From the NCBI GenBank assembly GCA_951217055.1, contig OX578286.1, forward strand, positions 16,083,050 to 16,147,049: 64,000 nucleotides of DNA, written 5' to 3'. Positions 21,689 to 34,094 of this stretch are shown piece by piece (within the stretch, counting starts at the first letter, position 1; each line of letters opens with the position of its first letter). The position numbers were made by a program, and so were the translations under genes. The notes beneath the pieces were generated by a model, which worked only from the letters and a program-made list of their open reading frames with translations, did no database searches and had not been told where the DNA came from. Source of the stretch: Gerris lacustris. Taxonomy: Eukaryota > Arthropoda > Insecta > Hemiptera > Gerridae.

Positions 21689-24600
21689 ATGCCTAATCCT
21701 AAGAAGAGGAAGAGGAGTTATTATCAAGCTTTGGCTAAGAAATCAAAATACGAGTTTCGTTTATCAGCCGGTATAAAAGGATTCCTCTGCACTTACAATG
21801 GACATCCAAAGTTCTGTATCCGTGAAGTCTACAACATCTTAGACGAATTCGCCCAGACTTCTCAAGTACGAACAGTGAGACTATTTCAAGTGTATCAATT
21901 ATATGTTGTAGATTTTATGTGCTTTAACATTCTTGTTTGAACAATCATTAAGTTAATTTTTGTTTTACGTGATTAGATTATTTGATAGATATTAAGTTAA
22001 GGATACTTTTTATGGAGGGGGTTTATGAAAAGGGCAGGAATTCACTCGAATGTACTGTATATCAGCTTCTAACTACTACTGCTTTAGCGTACTGGGCTGA
22101 ACTGAAGGATATGATACTGATGGTCGAGAATCGCTTGGCGGCACAACTTTGCTTAATTTATACACTTGAGAGATAATATCCCTTTGTTAAACAGTACATT
22201 TGTATGATTTAAACAGTTGAGCAATTATGTATGTACGATTTTGTTCAAAGGAGAGTTGATATCTTTAGTTATTTAAATATTACTTCAAATCAAAGTGGTC
22301 ACCTATCAAGGGACAAATTTACATCAACTTGAATTTTGGTCTACTTACTAATTTTGTACTCAGGATCATAAAAATCACATTGTCCACAAAAATAGGCCGG
22401 ACATGGCTGCTCTCCATAGGTTGTTCCATAGGGTTTTTTTTTTTTAAATGCCTATTGCCAAGCTATGTCCTGCAGACGAACTTAGCTGACCACATATTCT
22501 TAAAAGGCACTAAAATATTAACTTACATATAAAATTCTTGCTTGATGTTCGTCTGATACTTTTTTGCACGCTCTCTCCTGGGCTATATTGTGTGAGATCA
22601 CATCTTATTTACTTAAAGATGCTATCACGCCGGGTCTTGGGGGCATAGTGCCACAGTGAAGTTCTTCCAGTCCTTACGATCTTGGGCTAGGTTAATATCT
22701 CTTTTGTCATCAGATTATTGAACAAGCTCTGCTACTGAAATATAGTGATACTATATTTGGCACCACCAATGTTACTTCAACTACTTCCTGATGAATAATT
22801 AATGGATAAGTATGTATACCCCATCATGAACAGAACAAAATATTGGTTTAAGTTTGTTTATTTATCAAACATTTTTAATAAGGTTATTTAAGAATCATTA
22901 AACAACTAACTAGGTATTTTTTCTATTTCTAACTTAGCAGTTCATTTTACACTACTTCCTGTGATCGAGAAATATGGATATAATTATGATAATATTGTAT
23001 AGTAAATATCAATGTAATCATCTATTAATAGTATTTTTTTTTTTATTATTTGTAGGAAGACTCCCAACCAGTTGAAGGCAGAGATGATTTTGAAGAGCAA
23101 CTCAAGAAAGACATTGAAAACATTCAATACGAATCTAAGCATAAAGAATTTCAAGTTGTAGAAACTGGAGTCACAGGTTGTGTCTTTATTAAAACAGCTG
23201 TAAGTATATATATTAAAAAATAATAATAATAAAATAAAAGAAAATGTTGATTGCCAAATCCCAAGTGAACAGTTGTTTTAAAGTTGTAAAGATGGGTTTA
23301 GAGGATAGAATTTCATTGTTCAATATGATTGAATCATGAAATTGAAACATGTAAACACTAATTCCATGAAATTGTTCAATGCAATTGTCGATGGAAAAGA
23401 AGTTGCACTTCTTTAGATTGTTACTTCCCTTATAAATAAATACAGAACAATCTAAAGAAGATGCACGGAATGTTCTTCTTTAGACTGTTACTCCCCTTAT
23501 AAATACAGAAGTATTCCTTTGTCCCAAAGTACATTGGACTAAACATCCCTTTGTCTTAATAGTTATTTATATTCTGAAAAAAAAACAGAGGAGTAAAAAT
23601 CTAAAGAAGTACCAAACTTTTTATTCAATCTGATAGACTGGCTCTATTGAAACACCATATTAAACAGTGTAAACAGCTTGTTCAATGTTGTTTTATTTTT
23701 TATATAATGAAAGGTTTCAGCTGCATAGATTGTATATTTGTTTTTTAGTGTTTATAGTTATGTTTTGACAGATTCAATTTTATTGTTTTATCGAAACATT
23801 ATAGAGAGATCTAAACTGTATAGAGTCGTTCAGTGATAACCTGTTGCTTCTTTTCCACCTTTTTGTACTACATTTTGCCAATAGTAGCAAGCCATGGCAA
23901 TCATCGTCTTCAGAGAGGAAGGTGTAAATGTTGTAATTAAGTAAATCTGTATTTAGTTTTATTACAATTAGACTAACCTGTATGTAAAATGTGTGAGTGT
24001 GTGTGTGAAAGCGGCCATAGTCGAACGTATAAATAAGTGTTACTTTACAACATAAAGGTTGCTAATCTGTTGGCTACACTGGATTCAATGCCCAAAAACA
24101 TGTCCAAGGTTTAATGTATTTCCATGAGGTGGATACAAAATCCAACACTTTCTTACCTGTGATTTGATTTATATGGAAAGTTATTTATATGACAGGTTAT
24201 AAACATTGTATGATTTAAAAAAAGAAACAGGGTACATATTATGATGGCACAAATTGTGCTAAGGTCTTTTTGTTGTTTTTATAATCTTTATTACATTTAT
24301 TTTCAGAGTGCTAATCCTTCAGCGATCATGGAAATCATTATACAAAGAATCATCGATAGTGGGACATGTCAAACAAGGAAACTTCTGAGAATGTTACCTA
24401 TTCCTGTTACTTGTAAGGTCAGTCCATCAATTTTAATTTTCTTAGTATAGAAGGTAATTCTAATTACTTATGATAATCTTATTATTATCTAAATTATTAG
24501 AGTGATGGTTGTGCATTCTTGATGAAAATAAGGTCTAGAATATCAACTAAAAGGTATAACAACATTAATTAATTATTATATAAAATACAGGGTACTCCAC

Positions 24601-27600
24601 AAAAAAAGATGGATTTTCAAAAGCAAAAGAAAAGAAGAACTCGAATAATTGATAAAAAATATTTTATTTTTAATGTATAAGATCTGTAAGAAATTATGTA
24701 TGCAACACACCACCAATAATGTGGCCATCCCTACGGATACACTGGGTAAGGTGTAGTGATGTGAGTCGGGAATATTCCCAGTGGAAAGGGAATTTAAAAA
24801 TGGGAATATTCCCGATGATTTTTTGGGAATATTCCCTAAAATTGGGAATTTATAAAAATGTGAAATATTTAATATGTATGTAGTTTAATTAAATAAATAA
24901 AAACAAATTGGTACAAAATTATTTTGAAAAGAAATTAAATAATATTTAAGAAATAATTAATTTTAATAAATTGGTACAAAAGAATTTTGAAAATGCTTGA
25001 AATGTCCAGAGAAATTAAAAAGTTTTTTTTTAAAAAAAAATAAATAAACTAATATATAAAAAATAAATTTGAAATAGACAAATGCGGCCAAGTACCAGTT
25101 CACAAAATATTTCCGTGCCTAGGCCTACTCCTATTATGCAGAGCCCAATCTGATGTTATAGTGAGCCTAATTCAATGTCAGTAGCTTCATCATCAGAATC
25201 TTCTTTGCCAGTGATTTCTCCAAATAAAATGGTTTTCTGAGACCCATTATTGCTAATATAATAAATGTTTCATTTATATTTTGTTTACAAATAATTTGAT
25301 TGTCATCACCGGTTCTATATTTGTTTGTATGACTTTCATTGTACATATTTGTAAAATGGTTTTCATTATATTTAAAAAATTATTTATTTTTGAGTGAATA
25401 ATGATCTTATTTCCTAAAAAATAATAATTGTTTAAGAAATAATTATTTTTCTTCTTATAATATAAAAATCAAGTTTAATTAAACTTAATTTATGTACAAT
25501 TAATTACGTAGGCACTATAACTACTAATTATGTTAGGTTTTACTAAAAACAATAAATTCCTGGGAATTTATAAAACTTCCTAGGAATATTCCCTGGATTT
25601 TAAATTCCCGGGAAATTTACATCACTAGTAAGGTGTTGCCTGAAGTTTTTGAACACTTGCTGTCATCTAATGTGGAATGTTTGCAATTTTTCTTAAATTG
25701 CTATTTTAAACTCATCCAGTGTGTGTGGCTGGTGTTTGTAGATCTCTCTTTTTAAATAGCACCATAAAAAAAAAAAAAAAATGCATGGTTTAAGACCTGG
25801 CAAATGTGCAGGCCATGGAATGTTACCCATTAGTAAAACAACATGGTCTGAGAAGAGCTCTCTCAAAATATCCATCGACTGCCTTGAGGTATGGGCGGTA
25901 GCACTATCCTGTTAAAACCATTATTGGCATCAACAAGTTGCTTTAGCCATGGTTGAATGAAGTTTTGTAACATTTCAACAAAACGGGCAGAGGTTACACT
26001 TACAGCACGGCTACCTTTGTCCACGAAGAAATAAGAACCCCATAAACCAAATTCAGCTAAAGCACACAAAATAGTTACTCTTTGTGTAGTGGAGAGGTTC
26101 TCAAAGGTTGCCAACTGAAACTGCATTGCTCTCCTTACTCATCGGTCGTAGGCCCATGATTCTTCCCCCCCAAGTTGATGAGTAACAGCTGATCCAAATC
26201 CATCCATTTTTTGTGGCGCACCTTGTTTTATTGTTTTTAAAAGGCTGTTCTATAATATATAGGAAATCAGTAAACAATAAATTAATTTATTAAGTGTATT
26301 TGGGATAACTACCTTGTATTCCCACTCATCCAAAACACACTTTCTGATCCAAAGTTGTAAGTTTTGGGTTTGAAGAAAATCAGAAAGTACGGTGAATTCG
26401 TCCACAAGAGCGAATTTTTGTTATAGAACCAGACATTGAGGGTTTATTGGTGATAATTAGTTAATAGTTTAATATTCGTTGTACTATAAATTCCGTTCTC
26501 ATTTGAATCAACAATGCATTAGGTTAGTAAAGGAAAGAGGATTGCCCACTTTACTTATATATTCAATTGTTATCAGTAAAACATGTCTCACTTTTTTTAT
26601 TCCGGGGGCTTTTACACCCGAAGACACAGAGTGCTTAGGTCAATTGAACAAATCCGGGTTAGAAGACCATACTCTTCAAATTTGTCTAAAGTGTTCGGTA
26701 AACATATCTTGAATCTTGATTTTTATCGAACAGAGAATTTCAATCATGGTATTCCAGATCGAAACCTGGGGGGTCTAACTCTTATGAGCAGCTTTCCATT
26801 TGCTTGAACAATGCTGGGTGAACATTATGCAGGGAGCCTGGTCTGGAAATTGAACTCAGAGCTACGAGTTCAGTGGACACCCATCCAACTTCTGACCTGA
26901 TGCTGACTGATTGAGAACCTCCCCTCTCACATACTTCCACTTCCCCCTATGTCTCACTTTACTGAAATTTAAACCCTCCAAGAGCTATTCTAATCTTTAG
27001 ACCTTTTTTTTAAAGTGTTTTGTGAATTACCCTAACACTCTGATTCCCTATGTTTAGACAATAATATTATTTATTCTCATAATTTAAATTGTTATCTTAT
27101 TTCAGGCATATATTGAAGACATCAAAAAAGCTGTAGCCTCACTCTTTGACGAACATTTTAAAGTAAAAGATCCGAGGACATACGCTATAATAGTCAAGTA
27201 TGTTTTTATTTTATTTTATTTTATACCTATATATTTAATAGTAATGAACTTTACATTTATTATCTTCATTTTATTATCTATACATATTAAACTTAAGAAA
27301 ATCAGCCTCTATTTATTAAAACCTCCTAATTTACCTGAATATGTGTAACATGCTATATTATATTATATGTATAACATGCTATGTATAATAACGTGTTATA
27401 TATAAGCATAAACTTTTCTTTTGGCCCTATTTGTTTTCACAATGCCAGCAAAAAATGAAAAATTTGTAGTAATAGTTACTTAATCTTTTCCTACTCTTAA
27501 AACCTTTATGACAATGTACATCGCATCCTGACTAATATCTTCTTCTTGCCAATGCGGCAGTCGCCTGCCGCTTTGGCCACATCTTTAAAATATCAAGTTG

Positions 27601-30115
27601 AAAATTTAAAGTTAAATCTATGGGTTTAAAATTAAAGTTTTTTTTTTGTACATTAATCAGAATTGCAAAATGTTCGGATACTTCTTCTTTTTCATTCCAT
27701 ACATTCTGAAAACTGAATCCGGCCTTAACTATTTTCATGTATGTGTGTGTCGCCACCAGTCCAACTATAGGCCCAAAACTGGCTAAACGAAATTTTTTTT
27801 TTTTTTTTTCGTAGGTGAGTGCAAACATGTTGCACAGGTTTCGTCGAAAAATATTGATTAGAACCAAAGTTATTAACAATTTTATTTTTAAAATTTTTGG
27901 TAGTTTTCATACTACGGAAAGTTTAAATTTTAATTTAAATCAAATTATAATTATTATTAACTACGGGAAACAGACAAAGAAAAATACACTCCAGCGCCGG
28001 GATTTGAACCATGGGTCTCCTGTATTTCCAGTACAGATGCTCTTACCGACTAAGCTACGCAGGAGAATGCTTTTTTACTGCTGCAATCGATAACTAGTCC
28101 CGAATCCAAGCTTTCAATATTTATTCACATTTAGAAAGTCAATATTTATGACATTAGAACTAAACCGAGAATTAACGCTTATAATTATAAAGTACTCAAT
28201 TAGTACCTGTACCTTGTACAATCAATTCGGGAATCAATACAGGAGACCCGTGGTTCAAATCCCGGCGCTGGAGTGTATTTTTCTCTGTCTGTTTCCCGTA
28301 GTTTTATTTTAAAACAATTTATTATTTTTTGTTGTTTTATTTTAACAACAAATTTTATTTTTAACAATTTTATTTAAAAAAAAAAATAAAAATTAAGATA
28401 TTAGGTTGATTAAATATATGAAGTGATAAAACCCACTGATTTACATTTCAAAATGTTTGGGTACTTCTAGACCATCTAGAGGCCCAAACCGACTGGAAAA
28501 ATCTGAAAAGTTATTTTTTTATTTTTACCCTCTTTAAAAATTAAAGATGGTGGATGCAAATTTTAAGTATTTTTTACAGGCTTATTGCGGCTAAAAGGTA
28601 AGTCTTGACCTATTTTATCGTACCTCCATTGGTCCTACCTTAAATAGAGCTATATTTGATCTTTTTTTTGTTTTTTTTTAATTTTTGACTTTGAGCTCTT
28701 ATGGCGTCCACATTTGTTGACCGATTTAATTTCTGATTGGGGTACTTATATCTCACAATAATGCTATTTAAATCTAGTAATTTTATTTTATTAATTGGTC
28801 CTAGAACCAGAATTATTATTGAATTACTGGTGCAGCTGCTGTATTGAGAACGCCAATGGTTGATAATTGTTCTATGACTTCCCAGTCTAATTGGGTTTGA
28901 CTGTGTTGATTTTCTCATTTATTTTATCTCTTTTTTAGCATATCTTGGTTATTCAAGCATTGTTATTTATTACTATATTACTTTGTTTCAATTGGCTATT
29001 TTTTTTATATATGTATAAATAGACTCCAAACTACGATTAAGAGAGTACAATGTACTATATTTTTAGTAATAGAATGAATGATCTTTGGAAAAAAAAATCT
29101 ATTTAGGCATTACATTTAATTGCCAAGCCTACATGATAGTAGGAAACATAGCCACTAATACCTAGCATGAGCCCTGCAGGGGGGTGAAGGCTAGTATCCT
29201 ATATTTGCAAATACATCATTTATCTATTTTAGAGCTGTTTAAGTAAATGGAAAAATAGCATAAAATACAAAAACTCTCATATTTTATATTATACTGTACA
29301 AAGTATGATTTTATATTATTAGAAATTAACTTTTAAACTAACTAAAAAAAAAAACAGAATGTAAAACTCTTTGTCTACAATTGAAAAAAGAAATGTAAAT
29401 TGAAAAAAATTTAAGTCCCTAAAAGGTATAATGTAAAGATATTTTTCTTTATATTATAAATGTATTGTTTATTATTGGCAATATTACTGAGTCTTAATCA
29501 ATATAGCATTGTGTTTGTTGGGCCCAAACCTTATATAAGACGAGTATTATATCCATTTTTTGTACCAAAACCTTAACTTTTAATATGGGCTACTTCATAG
29601 TATACTAGCTAGTACATGTGATCAAAGGAAATATTTTACATTTTTATTTTATTTTTTGTTATAGTCGCCGCAACAACAATAATGTTCCGAGAGATGAACT
29701 GATTCAAACTCTTGGACTTCTGATTAGAGATAGGAATCCGTTTCACTCCGCCAATTTGAAAGATCCACAGTTGACAGTCCTCGTTGAAATTTTAAGAAAC
29801 GTCTGCTGTCTAACCGTATTACCTGACTACAATAAAAAAAGAAAGTATAACTTGCTACAACTCGGTTACTCTACTCAACCTGAAAAAGGTGAAGAGACAG
29901 AAGATGTGTGCAATTCAAGCAACGAAGAAATATTAAGCAAAACTGAAAATGACGATTCTGTTAAAACAGGTAATACCTCACCTGATCTTGATGACGATCC
30001 GGAAGTTATAACTGATAAAATCTACGACAATCCAATAGACACTAAAAACTCGGAAAATATCAAAGATTTAAAACTCAATGATAATATACAAAAACATGTC
30101 GTAGAAAATGAATAG
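21689..30115 (+). CDS. THUMPD1: THUMPD1/Tan1-type tRNA acetylation adaptor, five exons
   Basis: The exons are 21689-21865, 23056-23199, 24307-24417, 27106-27197 and 29665-30115. All are bounded by GT-AG and in frame, giving 324 residues (human THUMPD1 353). The start is MPNPKKRKRSYYQALAKKSK, a basic N-terminus, then GIKGFLCTYNGHPKFCIREV. Exons 3-5 form the THUMP RNA-binding domain: RKLLRMLPIPVTCKAYIEDI, then RNNNNVPRDEL, then LTVLVEILRNVCCLTVLPDY and KKRKYNLLQL. The C-terminal about 90 residues are acidic and disordered. Family members hand tRNA-Ser and tRNA-Leu to the NAT10/Kre33 acetyltransferase for N4-acetylcytidine at position 12. The introns carry a MITE-A, a mariner with a nested hAT element, and a tRNA-SINE palindrome. 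AATAAA lies at 30180. Confidence 0.9.
22236..22590 (+). repeat. Dispersed repeat family C, single copy
   Basis: This segment shares long blocks with 48610-48910 (same orientation) and 47965-48187 plus 48544-48610 (opposite). Examples are GTACTCAGGATCAT, TGCAGACGAACTTAGC and CCACATATTCTTAAAA. It has no coding capacity. Confidence 0.75.
23405..23613 (+). mobile_element. MITE-A copy 4, in a THUMPD1 intron
   Basis: Full-length but slightly shortened. It has the terminal repeat, short hairpin, second forward repeat, core with CCCAAAGTACATTGGACTAA, and a right end CTAAAGAAGTACC. Confidence 0.85.
24754..25627. mobile_element. Non-autonomous hAT element nested in the mariner
   Basis: It has a perfect 8-bp target duplication GTAAGGTG (24746-24753, 25628-25635). 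The inverted ends begin TAGTGATGT on both strands and continue with GGGAAT(ATTCCC) motifs repeated several times at both ends. A short acidic remnant on the minus strand near 25150-25205 (DSDDEATDIELGS then stop) might be a transposase tail. These traits fit hAT. Confidence 0.85.
25690..26126 (-). pseudogene. Mariner-type transposase, C-terminal half, broken
   Basis: Two overlapping frames carry FGLWGSYFFVD and SVTSARFVEMLQNFIQPWL, then after a frameshift MDILRELFSDHVV, NIPWPAHLPGLKPC and HTLDEFKIAI. They match the order of the mariner catalytic domain, including the PWPA(R/H)SPDL-type block. There the third catalytic aspartate is replaced (LPGL instead of SPDL), and a poly-F tract from an A-run interrupts FFLWGYLK. 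It is inactive. Confidence 0.8.
27894..28310. repeat. Inverted tRNA-SINE-like repeat (foldback) in a THUMPD1 intron
   Basis: The left arm 27959-28024 and right arm 28237-28302 are inverted copies that include CGGGAAACAGAC, the B-box region and the tRNA T-arm part. The loop holds the rest of a tRNA-like head. The flank TTTTTGGTAGTTTTCATACTAC (27894 onward) is shared with 15893 and, inverted, with 50570-50590. Confidence 0.75.
27994..28065 (-). other. tRNA-like SINE head (not a functional tRNA gene)
   Basis: On the minus strand there is an A-box TAGCTTAGTCGG and a B-box GGTTCAAATCC. Between them is an anticodon-type stem-loop, CTGTA-CTGGAAA-TACAG. The acceptor ends do not pair convincingly and SINE body follows, so it is read as a Pol III promoter head. 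Confidence 0.65.
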
Positions 30116-30493
30116 TCAGGTACCTGATTAAAGTCATTTAAGTTATTTTTATGATAAAAATATATTATTTGTGTTTAATAATAAAAGAAAAATTATGTAT
30201 TAAAAAAAATATATAATGTTTACATATTTCCCTTATTAGCTTTAGAGCCTGAAATTAAACAATAAAAAAAAAAATAAAAAAATAAAAAAAGCACAAAAGA
30301 ATGAATTTTTAAAGGTTCTTATCCATTAAGATAATGTTATTTATTTGTTTTCCTATTTTTTACTTTTTTAAAAAAAAGTTTTTTTCTAAGGTTACTGATA
30401 ACTAGAAGTCAATTGATAGTCTTGCTGATTTACGAGTATTTGTGTAAGTATTTTCTTCTTTGGTCAATTATGGATAAACTAATAGGGTTTTTT
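30116..30493. other. THUMPD1 3' region
   Basis: AATAAA at 30180-30185 and again near 30262 are likely poly(A) signals. A/T-runs follow, with no other gene. Confidence 0.6.
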
Positions 30494-31343
30494 GGCACTT
30501 CTTTAGATTGTTACTCCCCCTATAAAAAAAATATGAAAGGGGTAACTAAAGAAGGCGTAGGAATGTTCTTCTTTAGACTGTTACTCCCATTATAAAAACA
30601 GAAGTGTGATATCTGTTGTCCCAAAGTACATTGGACTAAACATCCCTTAACCCTTAAATGGGCAAGACAAGAAACAATTTAAAAATACACTTTTTTTTCA
30701 TTGATATGACTAAAGAAACATTTAATTAGGCAAGAAATCAACTTTTCATTATTAATTTTTTCTAAATTCATATTAAATTTCGTTTGTATGTTATAACATA
30801 CATTGACCTATTTCAGCTCTTCAGGTATGTATGTTTCAACATACATTGACCATTTCTCCTTGTGAGAGGAATGTATGATATGTCATACATTGCCCGATAT
30901 GCGAACACATTATAAGTATGTTTTAACATATTAAAGTCGTTATATAATTGCAAAAACTAGAAAAAAATGTGTTTATTTCTTTTGTTATATCGTTAATATG
31001 TTTAAGGAAAATATAAGATACCAATTTATACTTTAACAACGTTTTATTAAAAAAAGGATAATGCTATATACTTGACTAATTCACAGTCTTACACATAATA
31101 TTAACCAGTCTTCAAATTATAATTTTAAATAAAGATAAAACTTAAAACATATTTTAGTACAGAATAAGTAATCAATTATAAAAAAGGTATAAAAGAAAGA
31201 ATAATAAATAATAATAATGCATATGGTAAACAATTGAATGCAAAACAAATGTATGCATGTAAAAACATGCGGTTTAAATAGTTTACCCAGCTTAAATAAT
31301 TATGTATAAAAATATAAATGTGGAGTAATTATCATTGATAAAC

Positions 31344-31581
31344 GGCACTTCTGTAGATTCTTACTCCCCTTATAATAAAACAAAAAGGAGTACCAGTCTA
31401 AAGAAGGTGTACGAAATGTTCTTCTTTAGACTATTACTCCCCTTATAAAAACAGAAATTTAATATTCCTTTGTCCCAAAGAAATTACATTGGACTAAACA
31501 TCCCCTTGCCTTAATAGTTAATTAGTCAAAGTCATTTATATTCCAAAAATACTTTGGGGAGTAACAATTAAAAGAAGTGCC
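31344..31581 (+). mobile_element. MITE-A copy 6, inside piggyBac element 2
   Basis: This is a full-length copy with near-perfect 8-bp flanks TGATAAAC (31336-31343) and GGATAAAC (31582-31589), 7 of 8 identical. It shows that MITE-A was still moving after piggyBac had entered an older MITE-A. Confidence 0.85.
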
Positions 31582-31629
31582 GGATAAACTACAATACTTT
31601 TTACAATAATTTGTTTCAATATTTAAATA

Positions 31630-31715
31630 ATCTTCATTCATGATAAACAAATTTTCTTCGTTGTCCGAGAATTCGATATCTGATTATTATTCGGTTTCGG
31701 GCATGCCAGGATTCT
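31630..31715 (-). pseudogene. Possible piggyBac transposase N-terminal remnant
   Basis: The minus strand reads MPETE, two stops, then SDIEFSDNEENLF. Acidic serine/aspartate-rich stretches like this are usual near the N-terminus of piggyBac transposases, and the position in a piggyBac-type element fits. It is too short and broken to be certain. Confidence 0.35.
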
Positions 31716-32700
31716 TTCAGTTCTCCTGGAAAAGATACCTCGACCCTAAAAATATAATACCACAATTAATGTGTATATAATATAAAAGGAAATATGGTAT
31801 TGGAATAATGTATATGTCTGTGTAATATTCACAATTAGACTAATGTTGACAATGGCAGAAGGTAAAGAAACTTTTGCTTCAGGCAAAACAACCTAAACAG
31901 ACCAAGAATACCAAAAATTAATTAAATTTCCAAGCTAATTTCATCTGTTTAAATAAATAATGTATTAATTTGCTAATAAATTATGCTAAAAATGTATCCA
32001 TATGTAGCTAATTCATTAAAAGTAAACTTACATTTTTTTTTGCAGTCACAATTTTAATTATTCGTACAGAGGGACATGATCTTATTTTAAAACTTTTCGT
32101 ATCCTAAAATCATGGAAAAATAAACAAATAGTATTTTTTTCTAACATAAAATTGTTTTAATTATGTATGTTACATCATACATTGCCCTTTAAAAGGAAAC
32201 TTTATGGGCATATTTAGTTGAGCAGAAATCAGGCAATGTATGTTAGAACATACATGAAGAAAAATAATCGTAGTAAATAAAATATATAAAAAATCAATAA
32301 CAATTAACCATCAGAATTATCAAAAATATATACTCTACAATATCCCCTAGCAAAAAACTTCAAAAATTAGCTTAGAATATGAAAAAAAAAAAAATTTACT
32401 TAAGCTCATTGAGGTTTGAAATGTTTCCTTTGCAAAATGGCAGGTTCGCATGTGACAAGTTTTTAAAAAATTTAAAAAAGGTTATCTCACAATAGCCAAT
32501 GCTATAAAATAAAAATACCTTTTTAAAGCTGAAAGTTCCCTAAATAAAGACATTTCAACTCGCAGTTTGTTTAAGTACAGACAAATTAAAAAAAAAATCC
32601 CAAAATTATGTATGCCGTATCATACATTGCCCGTTTAAGGGTTAATCAAAGTCATTTATGTTCTAAAAAAGAACAGGGGAGTAACAATCTAAAGAAGTGC

Positions 32701-33893
32701 TTTTTTTTTTCTCTCTCTCTCTTATTCAGCTATTACTTATTTATTTATATGTCAGTGTGTTAAAAATGAGACTTATTTAAGACAAGTTGGTTATATTTAG
32801 GCGAAAATGCTTCCTCAAAGTTAAAAGATAAAAAATAAAAAAATATATATAAAAGTTCTTAATATAGAAATTAACCAACAACTTCCTGTTATTATAATCA
32901 TAAGATAATATATAAGACAAAGGGTGAAAGTTCCAATATTTTGACTTTAAATGTATGAAATTGTTTTTGTTGTAGTGGTTCAGAAATTTAAGACATAAAT
33001 CCAGGTATTCCCCTATATTGATACCTTGCATTGTTCTGCATTTATATAATTATTTTCCTTCCTTAATAATGATTTTGGTACTAATTTACTTGGTTACCCA
33101 CCCTATATTATTTGTTTTCCACTTATAAATAATTACTTTGTCTAAATAAATATTAAGACAAAGGGATATTTAGTCCAAAGAACGGGACAAAGGAACATCA
33201 TACTTCTGTATGTAAAGGTAATAATATTATTTAGTCATTACTATTAAGACAAAGGGATATTTAGTCCAAAGAACTTTGGAACAAAGGAGCATCACCCTGG
33301 AAGAGCTGGAAAAGAATGTTTTAAGTTGAAATTTGAAAAGTGAGAATAACCTGGAGTGCGACTCTCTCAAAGAGAGTCACCGACTGATCAGAATAGAAGG
33401 AATTTTATTCTGCCTAACGCACTGCTTGGAGCAAAAGGAATTAAACATGACAATGTGTCACTTATAAACTTTTTTACCTTATTTATTTAGTTACTTTAGG
33501 AGGTCATAAAAAAATAAATAAATAAGGCCTGACAATCTCCAAGATAGGTAAAATATAGCCAATTTTGTAATAAAATCAATTTTTGGAATTTATCTGTTAA
33601 AACCCTCAAGACCACATACAAATTAGATAATAAAACTTCTATAGGGTTTAGCTGCTGTAAAATTGAATTTAGTGTGATTGCCAATAATTTTTATTATATA
33701 ATTATAATAAAGGCGTATCAAACAGAGCAAGTGGAAAAGTGGAAGCCTTCCAATTTCTTAATTTACCCTAAAAAAAAAAAAGAAGAATTGTCACTTTTGA
33801 AGCACATAATTTGCTAGGCTCTTTTTTTAAACTCAAAATCGCTATCCCTTTAGCCAAGAATTAGGCCACATAATTTTTTTTTAAAAAAAGAGT
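32701..33893. other. Spacer with a MITE-B fragment
   Basis: At 33076-33300 lies a MITE-B piece: GGTACTAATTTACTTGGTTA, then two partial reverse cores with AAGACAAAGGGATATTTAG. Two adjacent perfect or near-perfect hairpins follow, GACTCTCT-CAA-AGAGAGTC (about 33360-33378) and CAGAATA-n-TATTCTG (about 33391-33414). No gene was recognised. Confidence 0.6.
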
Positions 33894-34094
33894 GGCACTT
33901 CTTGAGAGTGTTACTCTCCCCTTATCAAAACAGAAGTGGGATATTCCTTTGTCCCAATGTACATTGGACTAAACATCCCTTTTTCTTAATAGTTGTTTAG
34001 ACAAAGAAATGTATAAATAAAATTATATCTATCAATAGTCAAAGTCATTTTTATTCTGAAACAACATAAGGGAGTAATAATTTAAAGAAGTACC
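33894..34094 (+). mobile_element. MITE-A copy 7, internally altered
   Basis: The short internal hairpin is missing, so the left terminal repeat leads straight into the core (GGGATATTCCTTTGTCCCAA). About 40 extra bases, including ATTATATCTATCAATAG, split the segment before GTCAAAGTCATTT. The right end is TTTAAAGAAGTACC. Confidence 0.8.

Larger units (their letters stand above)
24588..26225 (-). mobile_element. Degraded mariner-like element split by a hAT element
   Basis: The ends are related inverted repeats: left CAGGGTACTCCACAAAA, right CAAGGTGCGCCACAAAA on the opposite strand. TA precedes the left end. The right TA is not preserved. The minus strand carries a broken transposase (25690-26126). 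Element 24754-25627 is inserted inside. Confidence 0.75.
30651..32641. mobile_element. Non-autonomous piggyBac-type element 2, 1991 bp
   Basis: TTAA duplications (30647-30650, 32642-32645) and inverted ends CCCTTAAATGGGCAA / CCCTTAAACGGGCAA define it. Hairpins of the form ATGTATG-n-CATACATTGCCC recur near both ends (about 30788-30955, 32160-32260 and 32606-32632). No complete transposase is present. A minus-strand acidic remnant is listed separately. A MITE-A (31344-31581) is inserted inside. Confidence 0.85.
30494..32700 (+). mobile_element. MITE-A copy 5, split by a piggyBac-type element
   Basis: The left piece 30494-30650 contains both hairpin repeats and the core up to GGACTAAACATCCC. 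The right piece 32642-32700 resumes with TCAAAGTCATTTATG and ends AAAGAAGTGC. The 30651-32641 element sits between them with TTAA on both sides. Confidence 0.85.

Noticed and set aside
26479..26807. Overlapping 77- and 74-residue frames in a THUMPD1 intron
   Set aside because: No recognised protein family. They lie between exons 3 and 4 of an intact gene and could be old repeat sequence.
27994..28065. Possible tRNA gene with A-box and B-box
   Set aside because: Acceptor stem does not pair well, it is embedded in repeated SINE body, and half of it is inverted nearby.
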